Positions 44,564-53,630 are shown, numbered from the stretch's first letter. The stretch: DNA of 64,000 nucleotides from Candidatus Krumholzibacteriota bacterium (GCA_029262065.1 JAJDAC010000015.1:1-64000); one strand, 5' to 3'. Numbers and translations are program-made. The notes: a model not told the origin generated them from the sequence alone.

Positions 44564-45628
44564 TCAGTTGGTCACCACCGGATACGCCTCCATGGGATCG
44601 GTAATCGGAGTGAACGCGTGGTCGTTGATGGTGTCGACGGTGTAGCAGAGGTCCTGCACACCGTACAGCAGGCTGTAGGTCTCATACCCCAGGATGTTCA
44701 GATACGCGGTGACCTGGGCGGAAGTCTGCCCCGTCCAGCAATACACCAGGATCTTCTTGTCCGTGGGCAGCGTCTTCAGGAATGAGTCGCTGGCCAGGTC
44801 GGCATTGGGCTGGTAACGAACCGCACCCGGAACGTGACCCGCGTCGTAGTTGGCCGCGGGGAAGTAGTTCACGATGAACCACTCGTTCTGGGTGTTGTCC
44901 ACGAACATGATGTCCCAAAGCGTGTCGTCGCTGATCTTGTTCCAGCCGGTGCCCATCTGATTCATCTGGCCCTTCAGGTACGCATCGGCGCGGGCCTTGA
45001 GAATCTCGACGGCCTGTCTCTCGCCCGTATCGAATTCGGGTGGAGTCGTGGCGGCGGGACGGGCGTTGTTGGTGACCTCGAACACCGGCACCCAATCGTC
45101 TTCCATGGGATAGTTCGGCGTGGTAGTTCCCAGCAAGTCGCTGTTTCCCTGGTAGGTCCATCCGTGCATGCCGAACTTCAGGTTGATCGCGTTGTAGCCC
45201 AGCTCCATGCCCAGCATGTTCAGCACCGACGTGGCGGTACTGGCCGTCTGGCCGGAGTAACACACGTTCAGGATGACTTTGTCGGTTGGAAACTGCGCTA
45301 GATTGTCGACCAGGTCGGCGAGCGCCATGTTGACCGCGCCTTCGATGTGACCGTTCGCATAGTGAGCCGAGCTTCTCCAGTCCACGATGAAATAGTCGTT
45401 CGTCAGATCGGCGTCGATCATCGTGGCGTACACGGCGGCCGCGTCGGTATTGACCGATCCTCCGTCGGGACGCTTGTAGGGAATGAAGTAGTCGTCGCCG
45501 ATGTCGGCAACCAAAGCGAACTCGTCGACCGCGGTCGGCGGGGTCACCGGATCGTCGTCGTCGCTACAAGCTGCCAATCCCAACACAAGGATGAGCGCCA
45601 TGAGCGAGAGGATCCACTTGCTTCTCAT
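44564..45628 (-). CDS. Lipoprotein with two rhodanese-like domains
   Basis: The 354-residue product has a lipobox (GLAACSDDDD). Two rhodanese-like domains follow: the first has the active-site loop NVCYSGQTAS, the second LVYCWTGQTSAQ, each with the catalytic Cys. GHIEGAVNMALADL and GHVPGAVRYQPNADL are the matching CH2A-like motifs. It should transfer sulfane sulfur or selenium at the outer face of a membrane. It is the third gene of an operon with TetR and the multihaem cytochrome selenoprotein, an arrangement resembling the Geobacter ext (selenite/tellurite reduction) loci. Confidence 0.85.
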   Translation of the reverse strand: MRSKWILSLMALILVLGLAACSDDDDPVTPPTAVDEFALVADIGDDYFIPYKRPDGGSVNTDAAAVYATMIDADLTNDYFIVDWRSSAHYANGHIEGAVNMALADLVDNLAQFPTDKVILNVCYSGQTASTATSVLNMLGMELGYNAINLKFGMHGWTYQGNSDLLGTTTPNYPMEDDWVPVFEVTNNARPAATTPPEFDTGERQAVEILKARADAYLKGQMNQMGTGWNKISDDTLWDIMFVDNTQNEWFIVNYFPAANYDAGHVPGAVRYQPNADLASDSFLKTLPTDKKILVYCWTGQTSAQVTAYLNILGYETYSLLYGVQDLCYTVDTINDHAFTPITDPMEAYPVVTN

Positions 45629-45713
45629 TGTCTTGCCTCCTGTTCGAGCGCGGGGCCGGCGTTTGCCGATCCGCGCCGATGACCCGGGCGGTGACGCTCA
45701 CGCGAGTTTGGAA

Positions 45714-47042
45714 TCACCAGGTATCTGGTGAACCGTCCGGCACTATCAGATGGGCGTTGGCTGCGGCTTCCACCGCCGGCAGATCCGCCAGGTCCGAAGC
45801 CCTGAGGAACCAACCGTCCGGCCCATCTTCACTCTGATGACACGCCAGGTAGCAGTCCTGTCCGTCATCTACTTCGGTTCTCGCCGTCCATCTACGAATG
45901 TTGTGCGGCGAGGCGTACTTCCACGTGGGCTCGTCTTCGAACCCGCTAAGGTCGGTCAGACCCCACGAGGCGTAGGTATCGGTGGCCACGGGTACGTGGC
46001 GCAGTAGCACATAATCCTGGTCACGAAGGTCGGGGATCGGGTTCTTGCCGATCTTGAACGATGCATACGAGGCCTCGCTCAGGCCTTCGCCGGTATGACA
46101 GCCGTTGCAACTCTTGTAGGTCTGGCTGTGACATACCTGACAGCTCATGTCCTCGATATGCGCATCGTGATACGTGTTGGCCGCGACCGCGTCGGCGTGG
46201 CAATCCAGGCACGCCGGCATGGCCTCTACCTCGTAGCGGTAGGTCGGTCGGCTGCCGTCCCCGTGCATTTCGTCACCGGTGTGACAATCCATGCAATCCA
46301 TGGCCAGGGGGCGATAGTGGACATCGGCGCCGGCGTACTCGTTGGCGCCACGGTACTCGTCGCCGATGCGACTCCCGTGGCACGCCGTGCAGTTGCGGGT
46401 CATGTCCGGTCGCTTGTTGATGCGGTGTGCACTGACCAGACCGCCACCCACGTTCTTGGGCGAACTGATGTGGCAGTCTCCACAACTGGCGTGGCACGAC
46501 GAGCAATCGGATTCGAATCCGGCCAGAAGTTCGGGGTGCTCGTCGAACTCCAAACCCGATCGGGTTTCGATCATCCGAATGTAACCGGCTTGCGTGGTGT
46601 GGGCCGCACGTACGTACGAGGGTCCGTCGGCGTGGCAGTAGTCGGTGCAGGTGTTGTTGAACCCCTCACTGGGGTCCGCGCGCATGCCCGTATGAGCCTC
46701 ATCCTTGGATAGGATCCCCTCTTCGCCACCGTGACATCCAATGCAGCCTCGTTCGGCGTGCAAGCTGGCCAGGAAATCCTCGCCGTCCGCGCCGCCGATG
46801 AACACCTTGACCCATCCCTCCACCGGAGGGACAGAGCCACCTCAGCCTTCACCTTCGTCTTCGGGGAGTTCCGGATCCGGCACGACGGTCGCCTGCAACA
46901 TGGCACCATCGGTATGGCACCCCTCGCAAGTCGACTTGTCCAACACCGGAGCTTGCATATCCACTGGATCGTCTGAGCATCCAACGAGCAGGATCGTGAG
47001 AAGAACGAGGATGAAACCCCAGATGAGAATTCGATTCGACAT
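45714..47042 (-). CDS. Multihaem cytochrome c lipoprotein, selenoprotein (Sec67)
   Basis: Read through the TGA at 46844-46842, this is a 442-residue lipoprotein (lipobox LVGCSDD) with nine CxxCH motifs (first CEGCH before the TGA, then CIGCH onward) and two CxxxCH motifs (CTDYCH, CYLACH). The TGA lies in EDEGEG-U-GGSVPP, a Gly/Glu-rich linker, so the gene either encodes Sec or ends as a 66-residue lipoprotein followed by a headless cytochrome; no ribosome site precedes the second part. A SECIS-like hairpin begins 12 nt downstream. ATG 47042 has GGAGG 7 nt upstream. It probably moves electrons at the cell surface. TetR lies upstream, rhodanese downstream. Confidence 0.8.
46816..46830 (-). promoter_or_regulatory. 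SECIS-like hairpin of the cytochrome gene
   Basis: On the minus strand CCCTCC-GGT-GGAGGG forms a perfect 6-bp stem with a GGU loop. The loop starts 18 nt after the TGA. Geometry and loop match the other three elements in the window. Confidence 0.75.
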
Positions 47043-47054
47043 GACCACGCCTCC

Positions 47055-47708
47055 TCAGGTGGCGTATTCCTCGCGCTGAGGGCCCGACCGGCCCTGCTCA
47101 GCCTCTGGCGACGCCAGAAGCCCGCGCGCGAAGATGGGTACGTTATTGTTCACGACGTCGTGGGTGTCGTAGCAGACCCCATCGAGCCGGTTCCAGACCT
47201 GGGCATTGACGGCGCAACCAATGACCATGCCCACGTAGCATCGAGCTGTAATGCCGGGGTTGACCTTCAGCAAATCGCCGCTGTCGACGCGACGCTGAAG
47301 TTCGGAAGTAAGAAAGTCGATGTAGGGCCGACGGAACTTCTGCAAGAGCGGCTGGGCCTCTTCTTCGCCGGTCATCGATGTCAGCAACAGGAGCCGAAGC
47401 ACTTCGGGCTGGCGCCGAACCGTGGAAAGCAGATGTAGTGAGACACCGCGCAGCATGTCTTCGACGCGGAATTCCCGCCGAAACGCGGTCAGGTCCTCCT
47501 GGATCTTCAGGCTTTGGGAACGAGCCCCGATCACTTGTTCGAAGAGTGCGAGCTTGCTGGGGAAGTGTCGGTAGATGGCCGGAGCAGAGATGCCGACCTC
47601 GCGGGCCAAAGCCCGCATGGAGGTTCCCGTGTAGCCCGCGCTGGCGAAGTGTCGGGTGGCGACCTCGAGGATCTGCTCGCGTCTTTTCTTGCCTGCCGCT
47701 GCCAACAT
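47055..47708 (-). CDS. TetR-family transcriptional regulator
   Basis: The 217-residue product, read from ATG 47708 (GGAAGG eight nt upstream), has the TetR helix-turn-helix (RREQILEVATRHFASAGY, then GISAPAIYRHFPSKLALFEQV) and a helical ligand-binding C-terminus. Its stop lies 12 bp before the cytochrome start, so it heads the cytochrome/rhodanese operon and probably represses it. Effector unknown; a link to selenium, tellurium or another electron acceptor is inference from the neighbours. Confidence 0.85.
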   Translation of the reverse strand: MLAAAGKKRREQILEVATRHFASAGYTGTSMRALAREVGISAPAIYRHFPSKLALFEQVIGARSQSLKIQEDLTAFRREFRVEDMLRGVSLHLLSTVRRQPEVLRLLLLTSMTGEEEAQPLLQKFRRPYIDFLTSELQRRVDSGDLLKVNPGITARCYVGMVIGCAVNAQVWNRLDGVCYDTHDVVNNNVPIFARGLLASPEAEQGRSGPQREEYAT

Positions 47709-47853
47709 GACCAACGCCTTCCAGTGGGGCAAACGGTCGTTAACCTCGCCGGCAAGAAGGTTTGCATGAAGGCGCTTGGCCGCAACGAATCGGCGGCCGG
47801 ATATCACAAAACCAAAGTACGATAGTGTGACGGCAACAAGCAGGTGTGGCGGG

Positions 47854-47891
47854 AGGTGTGGTCCACGCCTGCAAAGGCGAAGACCACACCT
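47854..47891. terminator. Two-part hairpin downstream of the repeat-containing serine hydrolase
   Basis: AGGTGTGGTC at 47854-47863 pairs with 47882-47891 (10 bp), enclosing a second stem CGCCT/AGGCG. It lies 9 bp after the stop of the serine hydrolase gene on the minus strand and is a likely terminator, although no U-tract follows. Confidence 0.6.
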
Positions 47892-47899
47892 GGGACCGA

Positions 47900-49996
47900 C
47901 TACTTGGTGAGTATGACCTTGCGACTATCCGTCCCGTCGGCGGTTTCGGCCCGGACGATATAGGCACCTGAAGCCACGGAGACTCCTTGCCCATCCTTGC
48001 CGTTCCATGGCACGGAGTGCGATCCGGCTTCGCGCCACTCGTTGACCACGTCGCGAACCTTGCGGCCCTGAAGGTCGAAAACAGAGAGCCGCACCACACC
48101 GGGCTGCGACATGTTGAAACGCAGGCTCGTGCTGGGGTTGAACGGATTGGGAACGTTGGCCTCCAGATACACCGAACGCTCGGCCACCGCGGTCGCCGGC
48201 GGGGCATCGGTGGGGCAGGTCGCCAGGCTGCTACGAATCAGATCCCGGAACATCTCCGCTGCAACTCCAAGTCGATTGTCGGCGCTGGCCGCACCCACGG
48301 CTTCGTCGATGAACAGGCCAAATACGTATTCCTTCGAATTCACCGACGAGCCGTTGCACGTAGGCAAACTCACGTAGCCCGCGACCGAGCGATACTCTTC
48401 GCAGGTCGGCCAGCACAACGTGTAGCCACCCGGCTTCCAGGCCAACTCCACGTTGGCCCAGTAACTATTCGCGGCGTCGGGAATGCCCAGACTGGCCGCT
48501 TCCTGGTTCACGATGTCGCGCAGATCGGTGGTGAACCACCACTGCTCGGCCGGTGGCGTCGTGTCGCTCTGCATGAGGTCGTAGAAATCGTCGCGCGCGG
48601 TTCCATTGATCAGTACGCCCTGGGCCACTCCCTCGAAGAGCGAGGCGGCGTTTCGCAATGACAGCCGATTGCTGAGTGCAGGGTCACCATTGGGTGGCCC
48701 GCAACCCAGAGTGTGATTCAATTCGGTTTCGGTCATGCCCGCCCAGAAGTTTGCCGTGAGCTCGATCGCGCCGGCCCCGAAGCGGTCGGAGATTCCCTTG
48801 GTGGCCGCGTTGTCGGAGTACCACATCATACGCCGCAGCGTCTCGCGCAGGGTCTGCGACTCGAAGGGAGATCCTCCGATGGGACACGAGCCGTTCAGGT
48901 TCCCGGAATAGACCACGTTGTTGTCCAGATCGTCGTTACCGAAGTAGACCTCTCGCATCGCATGGAGATGATGGATGATCTTGAGCGTGCTGGCGGGCTC
49001 GAAGGCGTACGCGGTATTGAGCGAAGCGTGCACGGGACCACCTACCTCCTTCAGGTACAGTCCGGTGGCACCGTTGCTACCGTAGCCCAGATCCGAGGCG
49101 ATATCGGTCGTCAACGCGTTGGAGTTGTTGATCATCGCCACGGCGAACTTCTTGATGGAAAACGTGCCCGCGGGCTCCCAGTAGGGCTGGACATCGATGA
49201 TACGGGACCCGTGTTGCTCAATGAGCGCGCTTACATCAGCCGCCGTCTGACCCCACCACCACCACCAGTTGGTACCCTGCGGATTCGACTTCAGCACCAC
49301 ATTGAAATACCTCGTACCGTTGCTGAGGTAGGTATCAAGGTCGAGAATCCGAGCGCCGGTACTGTTCAACAACGAGGTGACGCCGCTGGCCGTCTGGCCC
49401 CAGTACCACCACCAGCTCGACGCATCGGCGCCGGTGTTGGATATCGTAACCACGTCGAAATAGCGCGTGGTACCTATTACGTAGGACTCCAGGTCCACGA
49501 TCCGAGCGTTGTTACTGCTGACAAGGCTGCTCACCTGGGCCTGGGTCTGCCCCACCCACCACCACCAACTCTTGGCGTACGATCCAGAATTTCGCACCAG
49601 GACGGCCGCGTACTGGGTCCCCCCTCCAATTACCGAATACCTTTCGAGGTCGATGATTCGCGCATCGTTCTCGGCGATGAAATTCGACAGAGAAGTCACG
49701 GTCTGGCTGGTCAACCACCACCAATCGGTTCCGTATTCGCCGCTGTTCTTGACGAACGCCGCGCTGAACAGCCAAGGACTGGAGGATTCAACCTCCAGGT
49801 CGACCAGGCGGGCGCCTTCGTCGTTGATCAAATCGGTAATCTGCGTGGCCGTCACGCCATGGAGCCACCACCACGCGGTAGGCGTACTCAGCGATCGTTC
49901 GATATCGGCCTGGGCCGGGGGCGGTCCAATGAGCGTCAGCAGCAAGACGAGGGAGATGGCAATGGACCCGATATATACCAACTTGTTTCTTTTCAT
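47900..49996 (-). CDS. Exported serine hydrolase with five Trp-rich tandem repeats and FlgD-like C-terminus
   Basis: The 698-residue product has a signal peptide (~1-30; ends PAQA). Five repeats of about 48 residues follow (~35-275), each with a WWW block, a GQT-type turn and an ARIVDLE motif, like the bacterial tandem repeat domain BTRD1 of polyglycine hydrolases. The catalytic part (~290-590) has EPASTLK (SxxK) and MWYSDNAAT (SDN), the class A beta-lactamase-like pattern. The C-terminal ~80 residues are an FlgD-like Ig module (VPNPFNPSTS, GRKVRDV) with a tail typical of sorted surface proteins. It may cut a peptide or ester substrate outside the cell. Confidence 0.8.
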   Translation of the reverse strand: MKRNKLVYIGSIAISLVLLLTLIGPPPAQADIERSLSTPTAWWWLHGVTATQITDLINDEGARLVDLEVESSSPWLFSAAFVKNSGEYGTDWWWLTSQTVTSLSNFIAENDARIIDLERYSVIGGGTQYAAVLVRNSGSYAKSWWWWVGQTQAQVSSLVSSNNARIVDLESYVIGTTRYFDVVTISNTGADASSWWWYWGQTASGVTSLLNSTGARILDLDTYLSNGTRYFNVVLKSNPQGTNWWWWWGQTAADVSALIEQHGSRIIDVQPYWEPAGTFSIKKFAVAMINNSNALTTDIASDLGYGSNGATGLYLKEVGGPVHASLNTAYAFEPASTLKIIHHLHAMREVYFGNDDLDNNVVYSGNLNGSCPIGGSPFESQTLRETLRRMMWYSDNAATKGISDRFGAGAIELTANFWAGMTETELNHTLGCGPPNGDPALSNRLSLRNAASLFEGVAQGVLINGTARDDFYDLMQSDTTPPAEQWWFTTDLRDIVNQEAASLGIPDAANSYWANVELAWKPGGYTLCWPTCEEYRSVAGYVSLPTCNGSSVNSKEYVFGLFIDEAVGAASADNRLGVAAEMFRDLIRSSLATCPTDAPPATAVAERSVYLEANVPNPFNPSTSLRFNMSQPGVVRLSVFDLQGRKVRDVVNEWREAGSHSVPWNGKDGQGVSVASGAYIVRAETADGTDSRKVILTK

Positions 49997-50157
49997 GGCC
50001 TTAACCGATCGGTACGAGAGCGACCCCCCGGTGCCGGGGAGCCGAGAGTGCATGTACAGAGGGAACGGACGAGGTGCGGCAACCGAACACTGCTTGCCGT
50101 GGTCCCCCAGCCACCTGTTTCATGGCGCAAACCAAAGGAAGAAACCGGGGAGACCGA

Positions 50158-51288
50158 ATGACACGCCTGCCGCGCATCCTGCTCGTTGTAGTTGTCCTGA
50201 CGATCGCCTGCTCCAGTGCCTCGGCCGACAGAGATGTATTGGTATTCCGGATGGCCAACGAAAGCCGCGAGGGCTTGTTCCAGATCGAGGCCATCAATCC
50301 GTTCGATGGCGAAGCGTTCTATCTGAGCAACGAAATTGCGCTGAGCACGGCGCTGGCCGACACGGTACGAGTTGACGAGAGTCAACTGGGTTCACCCCAG
50401 CTGGCGCTGATCTTCAACGCCGAAGGCGCTCGCCGACTCGCCGTGCTGACGGCCGCCAATCTGGGGCGGCAGCTGGCCATCGTCCACGGCGACGAAGTAT
50501 TGAACGCGCCCATCATCCGCGGACGTATACAAGGTGGCCGGGTCAACGTTGCTTTCGACGACCCCGACAAGCTGCGGTCCGTCCTTGAAGAGTTCGAGGC
50601 CGCGGGTATCGCAGTGGGAGAGCCCGTTTCACCCCAGCCGAAACTCTCCACGTACGAGATGGAGAAGCAACTTCTAAGGCGGCGCAATGAGTACGCACAG
50701 GCAGTGCGCTCCAAGGCGGGAAACTACAGCGCCGCCGACTCGAGTGCGGTACTTACCCTGGTCGAGATGGTTTCCGTATCCCGTTCGTTCGACAATGACG
50801 ATTCCGAAAACGAAGTATGGCGCGTGGTCGAATCCATGTGGCCAGTCGCCGCCCCGACCGACTGGGCCACGCGCGCTAGCATCCTGGTGGATCTACTCAA
50901 ATCCGCGGTGCGTCGGGACGATCTGGTCGGGGCCGGGGCCCATGCATCCGAGCTGCTCGGTTTGCTGGAGCAACATTCGTTGCCGCCGCGCCGCATGGGC
51001 ATCATCACCAACTGGGGATTGGCGTCGTTGGCCGACGCCTACACGGCAAGCGGGCGCGAGGCCGACGCCGAAGCGTTGTGTCGCCGCGCCGTGGCTACCG
51101 ACATGAACTTCCTGATGCCTGGCCCCTTCGAGCGATTGCTTCGAACCCTGGAGGCACGACAGGAGTTGGCGGAAGTGCGTGTCTGGTGTCGCCTGGTCCT
51201 GGAAAGGGCTGAAGAACTCCACGGGCAATCGATGCTGGTCGAGATGGCCGAAGAGGCATTGGAACGCGTTGGCGACGAAGCGGAGTGA
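50158..51288 (+). CDS. Lipoprotein with SecD-P1-head-like domain
   Basis: The 376-residue product, read from ATG 50158 (GGGGAG upstream; two earlier in-frame ATGs lack this), has a lipobox (TIACSSASA). Residues ~60-150 resemble the SecDF P1 head (LALIFNAEGARRLAVLT, GRQLAIVHGDEVLNAPIIRG), a fold shared by SecD and several stand-alone periplasmic lipoproteins. The rest is helical and TPR-like (repeats around LPPRRMGIITNWGLASLADAY). It is divergent from the serine hydrolase. It may act in protein handling outside the inner membrane; no partner is evident. Confidence 0.65.
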   Translation: MTRLPRILLVVVVLTIACSSASADRDVLVFRMANESREGLFQIEAINPFDGEAFYLSNEIALSTALADTVRVDESQLGSPQLALIFNAEGARRLAVLTAANLGRQLAIVHGDEVLNAPIIRGRIQGGRVNVAFDDPDKLRSVLEEFEAAGIAVGEPVSPQPKLSTYEMEKQLLRRRNEYAQAVRSKAGNYSAADSSAVLTLVEMVSVSRSFDNDDSENEVWRVVESMWPVAAPTDWATRASILVDLLKSAVRRDDLVGAGAHASELLGLLEQHSLPPRRMGIITNWGLASLADAYTASGREADAEALCRRAVATDMNFLMPGPFERLLRTLEARQELAEVRVWCRLVLERAEELHGQSMLVEMAEEALERVGDEAE

Positions 51289-51323
51289 CTGGCCTGGAAT
51301 GACTGGCCTGGAGTGACTGGCCG
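51282..51323. repeat. Three tandem 14-bp repeats at a gene end
   Basis: Units at 51282, 51296 and 51310 read GGAGTGACTGGCCT, GGAATGACTGGCCT and GGAGTGACTGGCCG. The first contains the TGA stop of the SecD-like lipoprotein gene. Probably a slippage duplication. Confidence 0.9.
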
Positions 51324-51344
51324 GTAACGACGGGGTCAGAATGA

Positions 51345-51962
51345 CTATTCGCCTTCTGGCTTGTACCCCGCGTTCTTCATGCGCCGGCCCGACTCCTGGT
51401 AGTCGGCGGCCGGCATGTCCTGAACTCCGGCGGCGCCGACCCATTTGTTGTAGAAGTTGAACAGCGCGCAGACCGTAATGGCATCGTAGAGCGCTTCGTC
51501 GCTCCAGCCCAACGACCGTAGTTGGTCGAGTTCGCTCTTTTCGATCGACGGACTGTCGGTATTGATGCGTTCGATAAAGTCGAACAAGAATTTGTCAGCA
51601 TCTGAAATGGGTGCATTGCGATGATCATCGAGTACCGCGTCGACCAAGGCGCGGTCTTCCAGGAGTTCCGCCGCGACCGCGGCGTGACTACCCACTCAAA
51701 AACGGCACTCGTTCTTGCGGGATGTGAATGCGGCAATGAGCTCGCGTTGTCCGGCCGACAATGGCGACTCACCCCGCATGACCCCATCGGTAAAGCGGGT
51801 CAGGTGCTGGGTACGATCAAACCTATAGGCCAATAGGTGCAGTATCTGAGGAACATTCTGCGCTTCTTCGCGCATGCGCTGGATGCGATCGTGGTAGGGA
51901 CTATCCCCCTCCGCACCTTCCACGCCGGGCAAGAACATGGGATCCATGGAGTTCGCTGACAT
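51345..51962 (-). CDS. AhpD-like (carboxymuconolactone decarboxylase family) selenoprotein (Sec89)
   Basis: Read through the TGA at 51698-51696, this is a 205-residue AhpD-type protein. The TGA falls in the active site RKNECRF-U-VGSHAAVA, where relatives read NxCxYCxxxH, so the motif becomes CxxU with Cys86 and Sec89 and the proton-relay His kept. The downstream half (ELLEDRALVDAVL, a second helical part) is in the same frame and family-like. GGAGGGCCAC precedes the ATG. A SECIS-like hairpin with a GGUC loop begins 12 nt downstream. It should reduce peroxides or act as a disulfide reductase in the cytosol. Confidence 0.85.
51669..51684 (-). promoter_or_regulatory. SECIS-like hairpin of the AhpD-like gene
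   Basis: On the minus strand CGCCGC-GGTC-GCGGCG is a perfect 6-bp GC stem with a GGUC tetraloop, close to classical bacterial SECIS loops. The loop starts 18 nt after the TGA. Confidence 0.8.
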
Positions 51963-52078
51963 GTGGCCCTCCTTTGCCCCGAGTCTAGCGGTCCATGGGC
52001 TGAATGCCAGGCGTTTCTAACAAGTCACCGGTGCCCGCCTCGCGCAATGGCACGAGGCGGGCGTTGGATTCCAACCCG

Positions 52079-53587
52079 TCAGCCTACCGGCCGCGTGCTC
52101 CGCAGAAATGCGAAGCGTTGGGAGGTTTCGCCTTCCACGGTCAGACGAACGCCCTCGTCGAGGTTGGCCTTCGACAACCGTTTTCGAAAGTCCTGAACGT
52201 CGGTGACCTTGGTTTCGCCAATGGCCACAATCAGGTCGTTCACACGCAGCCCGGCCCGTGCGGCGGCGCCGATCGGATCCACCTGGGTGACGAGCACGCC
52301 TTCCTCCACGCCGTCTCTCCCCAGGCGTTGCGCGAGGTCCGGAGTCAGAGTTCGAACCGACATGCCCAGAGCCAGCGCCGGTTTGTCGGTGCCCTCGACA
52401 CTGGCGAGGTTGCTTTCGAGCTCGCCCAATTGCACTTGAAGTAGTTTGTCCGACCCATCCCGAAACACTTCTACGTCGACCTTCGAACCGGGCTTGGTCG
52501 CGGCAACCTGGGATCGGAAGCGTTCGATCGACGCGACTTCCTTGCCGTCGAATCGCGCCACGATGTCGCCGGCCCGCAAGCCCGCGTCGTCAGCCGGACT
52601 TGTAGGTGAGACGTCACCGATCAAGACCCCTCCCTTGCCCTCGTAACCGAAGGAACGCGCGAGACCCGGCTCGAGTCTTTGAATATTCACTCCCAGCCAG
52701 CCGCGCGCAACGCGGCCGTCTTCGATCAGGCTGGTCATGATTGAGCGAGCCATGTTGATGGGAATGGCGAAACCGATTCCCATGTAGCCGCCGGATCGGG
52801 AGAAAATGGCCGTGTTGATGCCGACCACCGCTCCGTCCAGATTGACCAGCGGGCCCCCACTGTTGCCAGGATTGATGGCCGCATCGGTTTGGATGAAGTC
52901 TTCGTAGTCGGCAATCCCCACGTTGGCGCGGCCCGTTGCACTCACGATGCCCGCCGTCATGGAAGACGCTAGCCCGAACGGATTGCCGGCCGCGACGACC
53001 CATTCACCCACGTGTAGCTGGTCTGAATCGCCGAGCTTGGCCGGCACGAGTTCATCGGCCTCGACCCGCAGAACCGCCAGGTCGGTGTGCGGATCGGTCC
53101 CCACGACCTCGGCAGTGAGGGTCCGTTCGTCGAGAAGTCGAACCGTGACCTCGTCGGCGTCCTCGACCACATGGTTGTTGGTGAGGATGTAGCCGTCTTC
53201 GAGGATGACCCCCGAGCCCTGGCCGCGTTGTACGAAGTCGCGGCCACGGTCGGGCGGAACCAGACGGAAGCGCTCGAAGAAGTTGCCTCCGAAGAATTCG
53301 TGGAACGGCTGCATCGACGGCCCACGGACAACTGAGTTGGAACCGCGCCGAGCCGAGGTGATGTTTACGACTGATGGCTTGACCCGTTCGGCCGCCGAGG
53401 CGAATGCCTTCGAAAGTGCGTGAGCAGTGACAACCGCGTCGCTTTGGGCTTCGTCGCGGGCGACATCGGTCGTAGCTGCGTCCTGCGCAACCGCACACGA
53501 GTGAGGTCCTTCGAACACCGCGAACGCCGCGAACAGCGCCAGCACCGCCGCGGTGCCACCCAGCCATTTGAGTTTGGTGCCTGACAT
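52079..53587 (-). CDS. htrA: DegP/HtrA-type periplasmic serine protease
   Basis: The 502-residue product has a signal peptide (~1-34). The trypsin-like domain has the His (LTNNHVVEDADE), Asp (PHTDLAVLRV) and Ser (NPGNSGGPL) of the catalytic triad. Two PDZ domains follow (~295-385; GWLGVNIQRL and ~400-490; GMSVRTLTPDLAQRL). ATG 53587 has GGAGG upstream; an in-frame TTG two codons earlier is less likely. It degrades and refolds misfolded envelope proteins. The neighbouring Hsp20 gene suggests a heat or envelope stress context. Confidence 0.92.
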   Translation of the reverse strand: MSGTKLKWLGGTAAVLALFAAFAVFEGPHSCAVAQDAATTDVARDEAQSDAVVTAHALSKAFASAAERVKPSVVNITSARRGSNSVVRGPSMQPFHEFFGGNFFERFRLVPPDRGRDFVQRGQGSGVILEDGYILTNNHVVEDADEVTVRLLDERTLTAEVVGTDPHTDLAVLRVEADELVPAKLGDSDQLHVGEWVVAAGNPFGLASSMTAGIVSATGRANVGIADYEDFIQTDAAINPGNSGGPLVNLDGAVVGINTAIFSRSGGYMGIGFAIPINMARSIMTSLIEDGRVARGWLGVNIQRLEPGLARSFGYEGKGGVLIGDVSPTSPADDAGLRAGDIVARFDGKEVASIERFRSQVAATKPGSKVDVEVFRDGSDKLLQVQLGELESNLASVEGTDKPALALGMSVRTLTPDLAQRLGRDGVEEGVLVTQVDPIGAAARAGLRVNDLIVAIGETKVTDVQDFRKRLSKANLDEGVRLTVEGETSQRFAFLRSTRPVG

Positions 53588-53630
53588 TTTCAATCCTCCT
53601 CTGTTTCAGTTTCACACGAGCGGAGGCGTA

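Noticed and set aside
49240-49880. Clustered CCACCACCAC-type repeats suggesting a minisatellite
   Set aside because: They encode the WWW blocks of the protein repeats; the DNA pattern follows from Trp codons.
6656-51962. TGA read as Trp (alternative code) instead of Sec
   Set aside because: Many genes here end in TGA at the correct length, including ATGA overlaps, so TGA is a normal stop; the four exceptions have SECIS-like hairpins.
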